Part shown: positions 13,457 to 14,095 of the stretch, one piece after another
Layout: every line of letters begins with the position of its first letter
Numbering within the stretch: the first letter of the stretch is position 1
Notes under the pieces: model-generated
Told to the model about the DNA's origin: nothing
Seen by the model: the letters and a program-made list of their open reading frames with translations, nothing else
Databases searched by the model: none
NCBI GenBank assembly: GCA_020853455.1
Contig: JADYYV010000058.1
Span: 1-14,095 of the forward strand
Source of the DNA: Alphaproteobacteria bacterium
Lineage (GTDB): Bacteria > Pseudomonadota > Alphaproteobacteria > Micavibrionales > UBA2020
Direction of reading: 5' to 3'
DNA: 14,095 nt
Translations under genes and position numbers: made by a program

Positions 13457-14095
13457 ATGAAGTATCCGCCATACATCTTCGCTTTTGCGCTTTTTGCGGC
13501 TGCCACCATTGCGGCTGCCGACGAATCCGTGCCGCCGGAAACGGCGGGGGCGTCGCATGCAACAGCGACCGCGTCGCATGAAACAACAACCGCGGCACCG
13601 CAACCCGGTATCGTCTGGTCTGCGCCTGCTGTCCAGGTAAAAACGGCGCCCGAAGACGTTGAATGGCTATCGACCACCGTGCAGATGCCGCCGCTGCTGG
13701 CGCCGCCGCTGGGGCTGAATATTTCTTCCGATGGCGGCAGGTACCAGTACGAGGCGTTGGAGCAGGGGGCCGAAAAAACGCTGCAGCCGGAGCCTATTCC
13801 CAAGCAGCATATGGCGGGGCGCAAGCCGATGATAGCGATTGTGATCGACGATATGGGGCTCGACCGCGTTCATTCGGCGCGCGCGGTCAGGCTGCCGCCG
13901 GCGGTGGTGCTGTCTTATCTTCCGTACAGTTCAAACATCGCGCAGCAGACCGACGCCGCGAAAAAAGCGGGGCATGAATTGATGCTGCATTTGCCGATGC
14001 AGCCGGAACGCAAAACCGCCGATCCGGGGCCCGGTTATCTGGGCGTCGAAATGGCGCCGCTGGCGCTGCATGAACGCGTCATGAAAAACCTTGAA
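13457..14095 (+). CDS. Divergent polysaccharide deacetylase family protein (partial, C-terminus beyond right edge)
   Basis: The frame stays open from ATG 13457 to the right edge, giving at least 213 residues. GGGAG lies only 3 nt upstream, and an in-frame TAA at 13436-13438 rules out a longer form. Residues 1-21 are a probable signal peptide or anchor (IFAFALFAAATIAAA). A long low-complexity Ala/Thr/Pro/Glu region follows (about 22-120). From about 124 it matches the divergent polysaccharide deacetylase family (PF04748): PMIAIVIDDMGLD (124-136) with the DDMG signature, VVLSYLPYSSNI, then GHELMLHLPMQP (172-183) and GPGYL. Members of this family are thought to act on envelope glycans, but their reaction is poorly known. 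It is divergent from lexA with 155 bp between; no SOS box is specific to it. Confidence 0.87.
   Translation, partial: MKYPPYIFAFALFAAATIAAADESVPPETAGASHATATASHETTTAAPQPGIVWSAPAVQVKTAPEDVEWLSTTVQMPPLLAPPLGLNISSDGGRYQYEALEQGAEKTLQPEPIPKQHMAGRKPMIAIVIDDMGLDRVHSARAVRLPPAVVLSYLPYSSNIAQQTDAAKKAGHELMLHLPMQPERKTADPGPGYLGVEMAPLALHERVMKNLE

Noticed and set aside
1..14095. tRNA, rRNA, CRISPR array, insertion sequence, prophage, toxin-antitoxin or defence genes
   Set aside because: No cloverleaf with a CCA end, no regularly spaced repeats, no transposase or integrase motifs and no terminal inverted repeats were seen on either strand.

Overview
The window looks like a chromosomal segment of an alphaproteobacterium. 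Base composition is fairly GC-rich with GC-ending codons. LexA has the alphaproteobacterial form, and its promoter carries a GAAC-N7-GAAC SOS box. The gltX, comEC, lexA cluster is a neighbourhood known from several alphaproteobacterial orders. Many proteins (TPR-methyltransferase, Sel1 repeats, glycine-rich membrane proteins) would fit a Rhodospirillales-like or Micavibrio-like lineage, but the sequence alone does not settle genus or order. I see no insertion sequence, phage gene, CRISPR array, rRNA or tRNA.

Layout, left to right. (1) Positions 3-1028, minus strand: an exported, lytic-transglycosylase-like protein with a peptidoglycan-binding domain, cut by the left edge, with a good promoter at 1073-1101. 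(2) Positions 1230-6324, plus strand: five tightly packed genes that look like one operon. They encode a TrpF-like TIM-barrel protein without the catalytic cysteine, a GGDEF diguanylate cyclase, a TPR plus SAM-methyltransferase fusion, an exported Sel1-repeat protein, and an exported cytochrome P460-like haem protein with a long C-terminal extension. (3) Positions 6335-8211, minus strand: two glycine/alanine-rich multi-pass membrane proteins of unknown function, separated by 311 bp of AT-rich DNA with phased A-tracts, short repeats and a palindrome. (4) Positions 8286-11852: gltX (minus) and comEC (plus), divergent from a short shared region. (5) Positions 11927-12504: a small coiled-coil protein converging on a small DUF2061-like membrane protein with a strikingly histidine-rich tail. 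(6) Positions 12609-14095: lexA (minus) with an SOS box lying on its own -10 element, and a divergent, exported polysaccharide-deacetylase-like gene cut by the right edge.

How the genes may work together: the conserved core (gltX, comEC, lexA) covers Glu-tRNA synthesis, DNA uptake and SOS control. Both edge genes encode envelope proteins that probably act on peptidoglycan or glycans. The five-gene operon is the least ordinary part. It combines a c-di-GMP synthase, a methyltransferase, a periplasmic scaffold-type protein and a haem protein of a family known to react with NO or hydroxylamine. A link between nitrosative or redox chemistry and c-di-GMP signalling is a reasonable guess but is inference only. 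No terminator is convincing anywhere in the window; several convergent gene pairs are separated by only 10-20 bp.
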